From: Solea solea
Taxonomy: Eukaryota > Chordata > Actinopteri > Pleuronectiformes > Soleidae
Reading direction: 5' to 3'
Assembly (NCBI RefSeq): GCF_958295425.1
Contig: NC_081136.1
Location: forward strand, 19,164,890 to 19,228,889
Length of the DNA stretch: 64,000 bases
The notes under the pieces were generated by a model. The model did not search any database and was not told the origin of the DNA. It worked only from the letters and a program-made list of their open reading frames with translations. Positions 9,966 to 23,700 of this stretch are shown piece by piece (the first letter of the stretch is position 1; each line of letters begins with the position of its first letter). Both the position numbers and the translations under genes were made by a program.

Positions 9966-11150
9966 GGAAATAGCCTTATCTCTGTGTAATGCACACACAG
10001 AAAGACATCAATAGAAAAACAAATCCAAACAATGAAATCATTGCAAACTCAAACACTAAGGGTAAAGAAGTATATCTTATAACATGTTAACTCCGTTTGT
10101 GAGGTTTATATTATGGGACAGTAGAAAAAATCTGGAAATAGCCTAATCTCAGCGTAAATCAAACACTGAAGGTATATAACTATATCTTATGAGATGTTAA
10201 CTTTATTTGTGAGGTTTATGTTATGGGACAGTAGAAAATTGAAAAAAAATCAGAAAACAGCCGTATACTTGCTGAATGTGCACAAAAACAGACACAAATA
10301 GAAAAACACATCCAAACAGTGAAATCATGGCAAAATCAAACACTGAGGGTAAATAACTATATCTTATAAGATTTTAACTTTATTTGTGAGGTTTAAGTTA
10401 TGGGACAGTAGAAAAATGAAAAAAATTAGAAAACAGCCGTATCCTTGCTGAATGCGCACAAAAACAGACACAAATAGAAAAACACATCCAAACAGTGAAA
10501 TCATTGCAAAATCAAACACTGAGGGTACAGAAGCATATCTTATAAGATGTTAACTGTATTTGTGAGGTTTATGTTATCGGACAGTAGAAAAATGAAAAAA
10601 ATCAGAAAACAGCCGTATACTTGCTGAATGCGCACAAAAACAGACACAAATAGAAAAACACATCCAAACAGTGAAATCATTGCAAAATCAAACACTGAGG
10701 GTACAGAAGTATATCTTATAAGATTGTAACTTTATTTGTGAGTTTTTTGTTATGGGACAGTAGAAAAATGAAAAAAATCAGAAAACAGCCGTATTCCTGC
10801 TGAATGAGCACAAAAACAGACACAAATAGAAAAACACATCCAAACAGTGAAATCATTGCAAAATCAAACACTGAAGGTATATAACTATATCTTATAAGAT
10901 GTTAACTTTATTTGTGAGGTTTATGTTATGGGACAGTAGAAAATTGAAAAAAATCAGAAAACAGCCGTATCCTTGCTGAATGCGCACAAAAACAGGCACA
11001 AATAGAAAAACTCATCCAAACAGTGAAATCATTGCAAAATCAAACACTGAAGGTATATAACTATATCTTATAAGATGTTAACTTTATTTGTGAGGTTTAT
11101 GTTATGGGACAGTAGAAAATTGAAAAAAAATCAGAAAACAGCCGTATACT
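9966..11150. repeat. Divergent edge of satellite B array
   Basis: Monomers here vary more than in the interior. The first is the diverged unit beside the linker, and the second, near 10122-10238, is shortened by about 60 bases (GCGTAAATCAAACAC joins the front directly to the CAAACACTGAAGG part). Later units have private forms such as CATGGCAAAATC, GAGGTTTAAGTT, TTATCGGACAG, GAGTTTTTTGTT, GAATGAGCAC and ACAGGCACAAATAG. Most of these are not seen again further in. This is an ageing array margin. Confidence 0.8.
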
Positions 11151-11154
11151 TGCT

Positions 11155-11160
11155 GAATTC
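11155..11160. repeat. Marker monomer class with GAATTC (first of 7)
   Basis: TGCTGAATTCGCAC replaces the usual TGCTGAATGTGCAC, creating GAATTC. Further copies begin at 13446, 15386, 21729, 23669, 34766 and 36882. Each is followed by a monomer with CTTATAAGATTTTAAC and then by the GCGCAGAAAAACAG / CGAATAG class, so the class marks the start of a fixed monomer series. The spacing 13446 to 15386 equals 21729 to 23669 (1940 bp), which shows block duplication. Confidence 0.85.
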
Positions 11161-11289
11161 GCACAAAAACAGACACAAATAGAAAAACACATCCAAACAG
11201 TGAAATCATTGCAAAATCAAACACTGAGGGTACAGAAGTATATCTTATAAGATTTTAACTTTATTTGTGAGGTTTATGTTATGGGACAG

Positions 11290-11820
11290 TAGAAAAATGA
11301 AAAAAATCAGAAAACAGCCGTATCCTTGCTGAATGCGCAGAAAAACAGACACGAATAGAAAAACACATCCAAAAAGTGAAATCATTGCAAAATCAAACAC
11401 TGAGGGTACAGAAGTATATCTTATGAGATGTTAACTTGATCTGTGAGGTTTATGTTATGGGACAGTAGAAAAATGAAAAAAATCAGAAAACAGCCGTATC
11501 CTTGCTGAATGCGCAGAAAAACAGACACGAATAGAAAAACACATCCAAAAAGTGAAATCATTGCTAAATCAAACACTGAGGGTACAGAAGTATATCTTAT
11601 AAGATGTTAACTTTTTTGTGAGGTTTATGTTATGGGACAGTAGAAAAATGAAAAAAATCAGAAAACAGCCGTATACTTGCTGAATGCGCACAAAAACAGA
11701 CACAAATAGAAAAACACATCCAAAAAGTGAAATCATTGCAAAATCAAACACTGAAGGCATATAGCTATATCTTATAAGATTGTAACTTTATTTGTGAGTT
11801 TTATGTTATGGGACAGTAGA
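11290..11820. repeat. Marker series of CGAATAG monomers (first occurrence)
   Basis: Monomers carrying GAATGCGCAGAAAAACAG, GACACGAATAG and CCAAAAAGTGAAATC, then one with GTTAACTTTTTTGTG, then one ending GATTGTAACTTTATTTGTGAGTTTTATG. The TTTTTTGTG member recurs at spacings that are whole monomer counts: near 11610, 15840, 19540, 24125, 27295, 30290, 32930 and 37340. In the series starting near 13446, 21729 and 34766 that one monomer is missing, so two versions of the series coexist. After about 37.6 kb the full series is not seen again. Confidence 0.8.
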
Positions 11821-12103
11821 AAATTGAAAAAAATCAGAAAACAGCCGTATACTTGCTGAATGTGCACAAAAACAGACACAAATAGAAAAACACATCCAAA
11901 CAGTGAAATCATTGCAAAATCAAACACTGAGGGTACAGAAGTATATCTGATAAGATTTTAACTTTATTTGTGAGGTTTATGTTATGGGACAGTAGAAAAT
12001 TGAAAAAAAATCAGAAAACAGCCGTATACTTGCTGAATGTGCACAAAAACAGACACAAATAGAAAAACACATCCAAACAGTGAAATCATTGCAAAATCAA
12101 AAA

Positions 12104-12109
12104 CTGCAG
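12104..12109. repeat. Marker monomer class with CTGCAG (first of 35)
   Basis: AAAAACTGCAGGCATAT replaces the usual CAAACACTGAGGGTACAG, and the same monomer always has TTTATTCCTGAGG further on. I located 35 sites, beginning at 12104, 13162, 14220, 15102, 16335, 18978, 20034, 21445, 22503, 23385 and 24618, and last at 62500 and 63206. Intervals are close to whole multiples of 176 bp: 6, 6, 5, 7, 15, 6, 8, 6, 5, 7 and so on. The class is the best visible ruler for the higher-order structure. Confidence 0.9.
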
Positions 12110-12429
12110 GCATATAACTATATCTTATAAGATTTTAACTTTATTCCTGAGGTTTATGTTATGGGACAGTAGAAAATTGAAAAAAATCAGAAAACAGCCG
12201 TATACTTGCTGAATGTGCACAAAAACAGACACAAATAGAAAAACACATCCAAACAGTGAAATCATTGCAAAATCAAACACTGAGGGTACAGAAGTATATC
12301 TGATAAGATGTTAACTTTATTTGTGAGGTTTATGTTATGGGACAGTAGAAAATTGAACAAAAATCAGAAAACAGCCGTATACTTGCTGAATGTGCACAAA
12401 AACAGACACAAATAGAAAAACACATCCAA

Positions 12430-15400
12430 ACAGTGAAATCATTGCAAAATCAAACACTGAAGGCATATAACTATATCTTATAAGATTTTAACTTTATTTG
12501 TGAGGTTTATGTTATGGGACAGTAGAAAATTGAAAAAAATCAGAAAACAGCCGTATACTTGCTGAATGTGCACAAAAACAGACACAAATAGAAAAACACA
12601 TCCAAACAGTGAAATCATTGCAAAATCAAACACTGAGGGTACAGAAGTATATCTGATAAGATGTTAACTTTATTTGTGAGGTTTATGTTATGGGACAGTA
12701 GAAAATTGAAAAAAATCAGAAAACAGCCGTATACTTGCTGAATGTGCACAAAAACAGACACAAATAGAAAAACACATCCAAACAGTGAAATCATTGCAAA
12801 ATCAAACACTGAAGGCATATAACTATATCTTATAAGATTTTAACTTTGTTTGTGAGGTTTATGTTATGGGACAGTAGAAAATTGAAAAAAATCAGAAAAC
12901 AGCCGTATACTTGCTGAATGTGCACAAAAACAGACACAAATAGAAAAACACATCCAAACAGTGAAATCATTGCAAAATCAAACACTGAGGGTACAGAAGT
13001 ATATCTGATAAGATTTTAACTTTATTTGTGAGGTTTATGTTATGGGACAGTAGAAAATTGAAAAAAAATCAGAAAACAGCCGTATACTTGCTGAATGTGC
13101 ACAAAAACAGACACAAATAGAAAAACACATCCAAACAGTGAAATCATTGCAAAATCAAAAACTGCAGGCATATAACTATATCTTATAAGATTTTAACTTT
13201 ATTCCTGAGGTTTATGTTATGGGACAGTAGAAAATTGAAAAAAATCAGAAAACAGCCGTATACTTGCTGAATGTGCACAAAAACAGACACAAATAGAAAA
13301 ACACATCCAAACAGTGAAATCATTGCAAAATCAAACACTGAAGGTATATAACTATATCTTATAAGATGTTAACTTTATTTGTGAGGTTTATGTTATGGGA
13401 CAGTAGAAAATTGAAAAAAAATCAGAAAACAGCCGTATACTTGCTGAATTCGCACAAAAACAGACACAAATAGAAAAACACATCCAAACAGTGAAATCAT
13501 TGCAAAATCAAACACTGAGGGTACAGAAGTATATCTTATAAGATTTTAACTTTATTTGTGAGGTTTATGTTATGGGACAGTAGAAAAATGAAAAAAATCA
13601 GAAAACAGCCGTATCCTTGCTGAATGCGCAGAAAAACAGACACGAATAGAAAAACACATCCAAAAAGTGAAATCATTGCAAAATCAAACACTGAGGGTAC
13701 AGAAGTATATCTTATGAGATGTTAACTTGATCTGTGAGGTTTATGTTATGGGACAGTAGAAAAATGAAAAAAATCAGAAAACAGCCGTATACTTGCTGAA
13801 TGCGCACAAAAACAGACACAAATAGAAAAACACATCCAAAAAGTGAAATCATTGCAAAATCAAACACTGAAGGCATATAGCTATATCTTATAAGATTGTA
13901 ACTTTATTTGTGAGTTTTATGTTATGGGACAGTAGAAAATTGAAAAAAATCAGAAAACAGCCGTATACTTGCTGAATGTGCACAAAAACAGACACAAATA
14001 GAAAAACACATCCAAACAGTGAAATCATTGCAAAATCAAACACTGAGGGTACAGAAGTATATCTGATAAGATTTTAACTTTATTTGTGAGGTTTATGTTA
14101 TGGGACAGTAGAAAATTGAAAAAAAATCAGAAAACAGCCGTATACTTGCTGAATGTGCACAAAAACAGACACAAATAGAAAAACACATCCAAACAGTGAA
14201 ATCATTGCAAAATCAAAAACTGCAGGCATATAACTATATCTTATAAGATTTTAACTTTATTCCTGAGGTTTATGTTATGGGACAGTAGAAAATTGAAAAA
14301 AATCAGAAAACAGCCGTATACTTGCTGAATGTGCACAAAAACAGACACAAATAGAAAAACACATCCAAACAGTGAAATCATTGCAAAATCAAACACTGAG
14401 GGTACAGAAGTATATCTGATAAGATGTTAACTTTATTTGTGAGGTTTATGTTATGGGACAGTAGAAAATTGAACAAAAATCAGAAAACAGCCGTATACTT
14501 GCTGAATGTGCACAAAAACAGACACAAATAGAAAAACACATCCAAACAGTGAAATCATTGCAAAATCAAACACTGAAGGCATATAACTATATCTTATAAG
14601 ATTTTAACTTTATTTGTGAGGTTTATGTTATGGGACAGTAGAAAATTGAAAAAAATCAGAAAACAGCCGTATACTTGCTGAATGTGCACAAAAACAGACA
14701 CAAATAGAAAAACACATCCAAACAGTGAAATCATTGCAAAATCAAACACTGAGGGTACAGAAGTATATCTGATAAGATGTTAACTTTATTTGTGAGGTTT
14801 ATGTTATGGGACAGTAGAAAATTGAAAAAAATCAGAAAACAGCCGTATACTTGCTGAATGTGCACAAAAACAGACACAAATAGAAAAACACATCCAAACA
14901 GTGAAATCATTGCAAAATCAAACACTGAAGGCATATAACTATATCTTATAAGATTTTAACTTTGTTTGTGAGGTTTATGTTATGGGACAGTAGAAAATTG
15001 AAAAAAAATCAGAAAACAGCCGTATACTTGCTGAATGTGCACAAAAACAGACACAAATAGAAAAACACATCCAAACAGTGAAATCATTGCAAAATCAAAA
15101 ACTGCAGGCATATAACTATATCTTATAAGATTTTAACTTTATTCCTGAGGTTTATGTTATGGGACAGTAGAAAATTGAAAAAAATCAGAAAACAGCCGTA
15201 TACTTGCTGAATGTGCACAAAAACAGACACAAATAGAAAAACACATCCAAACAGTGAAATCATTGCAAAATCAAACACTGAAGGTATATAACTATATCTT
15301 ATAAGATGTTAACTTTATTTGTGAGGTTTATGTTATGGGACAGTAGAAAATTGAAAAAAAATCAGAAAACAGCCGTATACTTGCTGAATTCGCACAAAAA

Positions 15401-17730
15401 CAGACACAAATAGAAAAACACATCCAAACAGTGAAATCATTGCAAAATCAAACACTGAGGGTACAGAAGTATATCTTATAAGATTTTAACTTTATTTGTG
15501 AGGTTTATGTTATGGGACAGTAGAAAAATGAAAAAAATCAGAAAACAGCCGTATCCTTGCTGAATGCGCAGAAAAACAGACACGAATAGAAAAACACATC
15601 CAAAAAGTGAAATCATTGCAAAATCAAACACTGAGGGTACAGAAGTATATCTTATGAGATGTTAACTTGATCTGTGAGGTTTATGTTATGGGACAGTAGA
15701 AAAATGAAAAAAATCAGAAAACAGCCGTATCCTTGCTGAATGCGCAGAAAAACAGACACGAATAGAAAAACACATCCAAAAAGTGAAATCATTGCTAAAT
15801 CAAACACTGAGGGTACAGAAGTATATCTTATAAGATGTTAACTTTTTTGTGAGGTTTATGTTATGGGACAGTAGAAAAATGAAAAAAATCAGAAAACAGC
15901 CGTATACTTGCTGAATGCGCACAAAAACAGACACAAATAGAAAAACACATCCAAAAAGTGAAATCATTGCAAAATCAAACACTGAAGGCATATAGCTATA
16001 TCTTATAAGATTGTAACTTTATTTGTGAGTTTTATGTTATGGGACAGTAGAAAATTGAAAAAAATCAGAAAACAGCCGTATACTTGCTGAATGTGCACAA
16101 AAACAGACACAAATAGAAAAACACATCCAAACAGTGAAATCATTGCAAAATCAAACACTGAGGGTACAGAAGTATATCTGATAAGATTTTAACTTTATTT
16201 GTGAGGTTTATGTTATGGGACAGTAGAAAATTGAAAAAAAATCAGAAAACAGCCGTATACTTGCTGAATGTGCACAAAAACAGACACAAATAGAAAAACA
16301 CATCCAAACAGTGAAATCATTGCAAAATCAAAAACTGCAGGCATATAACTATATCTTATAAGATTTTAACTTTATTCCTGAGGTTTATGTTATGGGACAG
16401 TAGAAAATTGAAAAAAATCAGAAAACAGCCGTATACTTGCTGAATGTGCACAAAAACAGACACAAATAGAAAAACACATCCAAACAGTGAAATCATTGGA
16501 AAATCAAACACTGAGGGTACAGAAGTATATCTGATAAGATGTTAACTTTATTTGTGAGGTTTATGTTATGGGACAGTAGAAAATTGAACAAAAATCAGAA
16601 AACAGCCGTATACTTGCTGAATGTGCACAAAAACAGACACAAATAGAAAAACACATCCAAACAGTGAAATCATTGCAAAATCAAACACTGAAGGCATATA
16701 ACTATATCTTATAAGATTTTAACTTTATTTGTGAGGTTTATGTTATGGGACAGTAGAAAATTGAAAAAAATCAGAAAACAGCCGTATACTTGCTGAATGT
16801 GCACAAAAACAGACACAAATAGAAAAACACATCCAAACAGTGAAATCATTGCAAAATCAAACACTGAGGGTACAGAAGTATATCTGATAAGATGTTAACT
16901 TTATTTGTGAGGTTTATGTTATGGGACAGTAGAAAATTGAAAAAAATCAGAAAACAGCCGTATACTTGCTGAATGTGCACAAAAACAGACACAAATAGAA
17001 AAACACATCCAAACAGTGAAATCATTGCAAAATCAAACACTGAAGGCATATAACTATATCTTATAAGATTTTAACTTTGTTTGTGAGGTTTATGTTATGG
17101 GACAGTAGAAAATTGAAAAAAATCAGAAAACAGCCGTATACTTGCTGAATGTGCACAAAAACAGACACAAATAGAAAAACACATCCAAACAGTGAAATCA
17201 TTGCAAAATCAAACACTGAGGGTACAGAAGTATATCTGATAAGATTTTAACTTTATTTGTGAGGTTTATGTTATGGGACAGTAGAAAATTGAAAAAAAAT
17301 CAGAAAACAGCCGTATACTTGCTGAATGTGCACAAAAACAGACACAAATAGAAAAACACATCCAAACAGTGAAATCATTGCAAAATCAAACACTGAGGGT
17401 ACAGAAGTATATCTGACAAGATTTTAACTTTATTTGTGAGGTTTATGTTATGGGACAGTAGAAAATTGAAAAAAATCAGAAAACAGCCGTATACTTGCTG
17501 AATGTGCACAAAAACAGACACAAATAGAAAAACACATCCAAACAGTGAAATCATTGCAAAATCAAACACTGAGGGTACAGAAGTATATCTGATAAGATTT
17601 TAACTTTATTTGTGAGGTTTATGTTATGGGACAGTAGAAAATTGAAAAAAAATCAGAAAACAGCCGTATACTTGCTGAATGTGCACAAAAACAGACACAA
17701 ATAGAAAAACACATCCAAACAGTGAAATCA
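12430..17730. repeat. Satellite B duplicated block 1, copy a (5.3 kb)
   Basis: Matches 20713-26013 at a constant offset of 8283 bp (47 monomers). CTGCAG sites at 13162, 14220, 15102 and 16335 map to 21445, 22503, 23385 and 24618, and GAATTC sites at 13446 and 15386 map to 21729 and 23669. On the left the match fails by about 12360 (a GAACAAAAATC unit versus GAAAAAAAATC). On the right it fails at about 17733, where ATTGGAAAATC faces ATTGCAAAATC. Ends are accurate to about one monomer. Confidence 0.85.
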
Positions 17731-18189
17731 TTGGAAAATCAAACACTGAAGGTACAGAAGTATATCTGATAAGATGTTAACTTTATTTGTGAGGTTTATG
17801 TTATGGGACAGTAGAAAATTGAAAAAAATCAGAAAACAGCCGTATACTTGCTGAATGTGCACAAAAACAGACACAAATAGAAAAACACATCCAAACAGTG
17901 AAATCATTGCAAAATCAAACACTGAGGGTACAGAAGTATATCTGATAAGAGTTAACTTTATTTGTGAGGTTTATGTTATGGGACAGTAGAAAATTGAAAA
18001 AAAATCAGAAAACAGCCGTATACTTGCTGAATGTGCACAAAAACAGACACAAATAGAAAAACACATCCAAACAGTGAAATCATTGGAAAATCAAACACTG
18101 AGGGTACAGAAGTATATCTGATAAGATGTTAACTTTATTTGTGAGGTTTATGTTATGGGACAGTAGAAAATTGAAAAAAATCAGAAAAC

Positions 18190-20730
18190 AGCCGTATACT
18201 TGCTGAATGTGCACAAAAACAGACACAAATAGAAAAACACATCCAAACAGTGAAATCATTGCAAAATCAAACACTGAGGGTACAGAAGTATATCTGATAA
18301 GAGTTAACTTTATTTGTGAGGTTTATGTTATGGGACAGTAGAAAATTGAAAAAAATCAGAAAACAGCCGTATACTTGCTGAATGTGCACAAAAACAGACA
18401 CAAATAGAAAAACACATCCAAACAGTGAAATCATTGCAAAATCAAACACTGAGGGTACAGAAGTATATCTGATAAGATGTTAACTTTATTTGTGAGGTTT
18501 ATGTTATGGGACAGTAGAAAATTGAAAAAAATCAGAAAACAGCCGTATACTTGCTGAATGTGCACAAAAACAGACACAAATAGAAAAACACATCCAAACA
18601 GTGAAATCATTGCAAAATCAAAGACTGAAGGCATATAACTATATCTTATAAGATTTTAACTTTGTTTGTGAGGTTTATGTAATGGGACAGTAGAAAATTG
18701 AAAAAAATCAGAAAACAGCCGTATACTTGCTGAATGTGCACAAAAACAGACACAAATAGAAAAACACATCCAAACAGTGAAATCATTGCAAAATCAAACA
18801 CTGAGGGTACAGAAGTATATCTGATAAGATTTTAACTTTATTTGTGAGGTTTATGTTATGGGACAGTAGAAAATTGAAAAAAAATCAGAAAACAGCCGTA
18901 TACTTGCTGAATGTGCACAAAAACAGACACAAATAGAAAAACACATCCAAACAGTGAAATCATTGCAAAATCAAAAACTGCAGGCATATAACTATATCTT
19001 ATAAGATTTTAACTTTATTCCTGAGGTTTATGTTATGGGACAGTAGAAAATTGAAAAAAATCAGAAAACAGCCGTATACTTGCTGAATGTGCACAAAAAC
19101 AGACACAAATAGAAAAACACATCCAAACAGTGAAATCATTGGAAAATCAAACACTGAGGGTACAGAAGTATATCTTATAAGATTTTAACTTTATTTGTGA
19201 GGTTTATGTTATGGGACAGTAGAAAAATGAAAAAAATCAGAAAACAGCCGTATCCTTGCTGAATGCGCAGAAAAACAGACACGAATAGAAAAACACATCC
19301 AAAAAGTGAAATCATTGCAAAATCAAACACTGAGGGTACAGAAGTATATCTTATGAGATGTTAACTTGATCTGTGAGGTTTATGTTATGGGACAGTAGAA
19401 AAATGAAAAAAATCAGAAAACAGCCGTATCCTTGCTGAATGCGCAGAAAAACAGACACGAATAGAAAAACACATCCAAAAAGTGAAATCATTGCTAAATC
19501 AAACACTGAGGGTACAGAAGTATATCTTATAAGATGTTAACTTTTTTGTGAGGTTTATGTTATGGGACAGTAGAAAAATGAAAAAAATCAGAAAACAGCC
19601 GTATACTTGCTGAATGCGCACAAAAACAGACACAAATAGAAAAACACATCCAAAAAGTGAAATCATTGCAAAATCAAACACTGAAGGCATATAGCTATAT
19701 CTTATAAGATTGTAACTTTATTTGTGAGTTTTATGTTATGGGACAGTAGAAAATTGAAAAAAATCAGAAAACAGCCGTATACTTGCTGAATGTGCACAAA
19801 AACAGACACAAATAGAAAAACACATCCAAACAGTGAAATCATTGCAAAATCAAACACTGAGGGTACAGAAGTATATCTGATAAGATTTTAACTTTATTTG
19901 TGAGGTTTATGTTATGGGACAGTAGAAAATTGAAAAAAAATCAGAAAACAGCCGTATACTTGCTGAATGTGCACAAAAACAGACACAAATAGAAAAACAC
20001 ATCCAAACAGTGAAATCATTGCAAAATCAAAAACTGCAGGCATATAACTATATCTTATAAGATTTTAACTTTATTCCTGAGGTTTATGTTATGGGACAGT
20101 AGAAAATTGAAAAAAATCAGAAAACAGCCGTATACTTGCTGAATGTGCACAAAAACAGACACAAATAGAAAAACACATCCAAACAGTGAAATCATTGCAA
20201 AATCAAACACTGAGGGTACAGAAGTATATCTGATAAGATTTTAACTTTATTTGTGAGGTTTATGTTATGGGACAGTAGAAAATTGAAAAAAAATCAGAAA
20301 ACAGCCGTATACTTGCTGAATGTGCACAAAAACAGACACAAATAGAAAAACACATCCAAACAGTGAAATCATTGCAAAATCAAACACTGAGGGTACAGAA
20401 GTATATCTGACAAGATTTTAACTTTATTTGTGAGGTTTATGTTATGGGACAGTAGAAAATTGAAAAAAATCAGAAAACAGCCGTATACTTGCTGAATGTG
20501 CACAAAAACAGACACAAATAGAAAAACACATCCAAACAGTGAAATCATTGCAAAATCAAACACTGAGGGTACAGAAGTATATCTGATAAGATTTTAACTT
20601 TATTTGTGAGGTTTATGTTATGGGACAGTAGAAAATTGAAAAAAAATCAGAAAACAGCCGTATACTTGCTGAATGTGCACAAAAACAGACACAAATAGAA
20701 AAACACATCCAAACAGTGAAATCATTGCAA
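18190..20730. repeat. Satellite B duplicated block 2, copy a (2.5 kb)
   Basis: Matches 25945-28485 at offset 7755 bp (44 monomers): CTGCAG at 18978 and 20034 map to 26733 and 27789. On the left the register is lost where a GAAAAAAATCAG unit faces GAAAAAAAATCAG near 18170. On the right it is lost where TTGCAAAATC faces TTGGAAAATC near 20732. The adjoining interval 17.4-20.2 kb also matches 28.1-30.9 kb at offset 10749, so this region has been copied at least twice with different end points. Confidence 0.8.
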
Positions 20731-23700
20731 AATCAAACACTGAAGGCATATAACTATATCTTATAAGATTTTAACTTTATTTGTGAGGTTTATGTTATGG
20801 GACAGTAGAAAATTGAAAAAAATCAGAAAACAGCCGTATACTTGCTGAATGTGCACAAAAACAGACACAAATAGAAAAACACATCCAAACAGTGAAATCA
20901 TTGCAAAATCAAACACTGAGGGTACAGAAGTATATCTGATAAGATGTTAACTTTATTTGTGAGGTTTATGTTATGGGACAGTAGAAAATTGAAAAAAATC
21001 AGAAAACAGCCGTATACTTGCTGAATGTGCACAAAAACAGACACAAATAGAAAAACACATCCAAACAGTGAAATCATTGCAAAATCAAACACTGAAGGCA
21101 TATAACTATATCTTATAAGATTTTAACTTTGTTTGTGAGGTTTATGTTATGGGACAGTAGAAAATTGAAAAAAATCAGAAAACAGCCGTATACTTGCTGA
21201 ATGTGCACAAAAACAGACACAAATAGAAAAACACATCCAAACAGTGAAATCATTGCAAAATCAAACACTGAGGGTACAGAAGTATATCTGATAAGATTTT
21301 AACTTTATTTGTGAGGTTTATGTTATGGGACAGTAGAAAATTGAAAAAAAATCAGAAAACAGCCGTATACTTGCTGAATGTGCACAAAAACAGACACAAA
21401 TAGAAAAACACATCCAAACAGTGAAATCATTGCAAAATCAAAAACTGCAGGCATATAACTATATCTTATAAGATTTTAACTTTATTCCTGAGGTTTATGT
21501 TATGGGACAGTAGAAAATTGAAAAAAATCAGAAAACAGCCGTATACTTGCTGAATGTGCACAAAAACAGACACAAATAGAAAAACACATCCAAACAGTGA
21601 AATCATTGCAAAATCAAACACTGAAGGTATATAACTATATCTTATAAGATGTTAACTTTATTTGTGAGGTTTATGTTATGGGACAGTAGAAAATTGAAAA
21701 AAAATCAGAAAACAGCCGTATACTTGCTGAATTCGCACAAAAACAGACACAAATAGAAAAACACATCCAAACAGTGAAATCATTGCAAAATCAAACACTG
21801 AGGGTACAGAAGTATATCTTATAAGATTTTAACTTTATTTGTGAGGTTTATGTTATGGGACAGTAGAAAAATGAAAAAAATCAGAAAACAGCCGTATCCT
21901 TGCTGAATGCGCAGAAAAACAGACACGAATAGAAAAACACATCCAAAAAGTGAAATCATTGCAAAATCAAACACTGAGGGTACAGAAGTATATCTTATGA
22001 GATGTTAACTTGATCTGTGAGGTTTATGTTATGGGACAGTAGAAAAATGAAAAAAATCAGAAAACAGCCGTATACTTGCTGAATGCGCACAAAAACAGAC
22101 ACAAATAGAAAAACACATCCAAAAAGTGAAATCATTGCAAAATCAAACACTGAAGGCATATAGCTATATCTTATAAGATTGTAACTTTATTTGTGAGTTT
22201 TATGTTATGGGACAGTAGAAAATTGAAAAAAATCAGAAAACAGCCGTATACTTGCTGAATGTGCACAAAAACAGACACAAATAGAAAAACACATCCAAAC
22301 AGTGAAATCATTGCAAAATCAAACACTGAGGGTACAGAAGTATATCTGATAAGATTTTAACTTTATTTGTGAGGTTTATGTTATGGGACAGTAGAAAATT
22401 GAAAAAAAATCAGAAAACAGCCGTATACTTGCTGAATGTGCACAAAAACAGACACAAATAGAAAAACACATCCAAACAGTGAAATCATTGCAAAATCAAA
22501 AACTGCAGGCATATAACTATATCTTATAAGATTTTAACTTTATTCCTGAGGTTTATGTTATGGGACAGTAGAAAATTGAAAAAAATCAGAAAACAGCCGT
22601 ATACTTGCTGAATGTGCACAAAAACAGACACAAATAGAAAAACACATCCAAACAGTGAAATCATTGCAAAATCAAACACTGAGGGTACAGAAGTATATCT
22701 GATAAGATGTTAACTTTATTTGTGAGGTTTATGTTATGGGACAGTAGAAAATTGAACAAAAATCAGAAAACAGCCGTATACTTGCTGAATGTGCACAAAA
22801 ACAGACACAAATAGAAAAACACATCCAAACAGTGAAATCATTGCAAAATCAAACACTGAAGGCATATAACTATATCTTATAAGATTTTAACTTTATTTGT
22901 GAGGTTTATGTTATGGGACAGTAGAAAATTGAAAAAAATCAGAAAACAGCCGTATACTTGCTGAATGTGCACAAAAACAGACACAAATAGAAAAACACAT
23001 CCAAACAGTGAAATCATTGCAAAATCAAACACTGAGGGTACAGAAGTATATCTGATAAGATGTTAACTTTATTTGTGAGGTTTATGTTATGGGACAGTAG
23101 AAAATTGAAAAAAATCAGAAAACAGCCGTATACTTGCTGAATGTGCACAAAAACAGACACAAATAGAAAAACACATCCAAACAGTGAAATCATTGCAAAA
23201 TCAAACACTGAAGGCATATAACTATATCTTATAAGATTTTAACTTTGTTTGTGAGGTTTATGTTATGGGACAGTAGAAAATTGAAAAAAAATCAGAAAAC
23301 AGCCGTATACTTGCTGAATGTGCACAAAAACAGACACAAATAGAAAAACACATCCAAACAGTGAAATCATTGCAAAATCAAAAACTGCAGGCATATAACT
23401 ATATCTTATAAGATTTTAACTTTATTCCTGAGGTTTATGTTATGGGACAGTAGAAAATTGAAAAAAATCAGAAAACAGCCGTATACTTGCTGAATGTGCA
23501 CAAAAACAGACACAAATAGAAAAACACATCCAAACAGTGAAATCATTGCAAAATCAAACACTGAAGGTATATAACTATATCTTATAAGATGTTAACTTTA
23601 TTTGTGAGGTTTATGTTATGGGACAGTAGAAAATTGAAAAAAAATCAGAAAACAGCCGTATACTTGCTGAATTCGCACAAAAACAGACACAAATAGAAAA

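Noticed and set aside
11155..11180. Possible CENP-B box (pattern NTTCGNNNNANNCGGGN) in the GAATTCGCAC monomers and in the satellite A CTTCGACC monomers.
   Set aside because: The TTCG core is present, but the required downstream CGGG is missing in the right spacing in both cases. Only part of the pattern is met.
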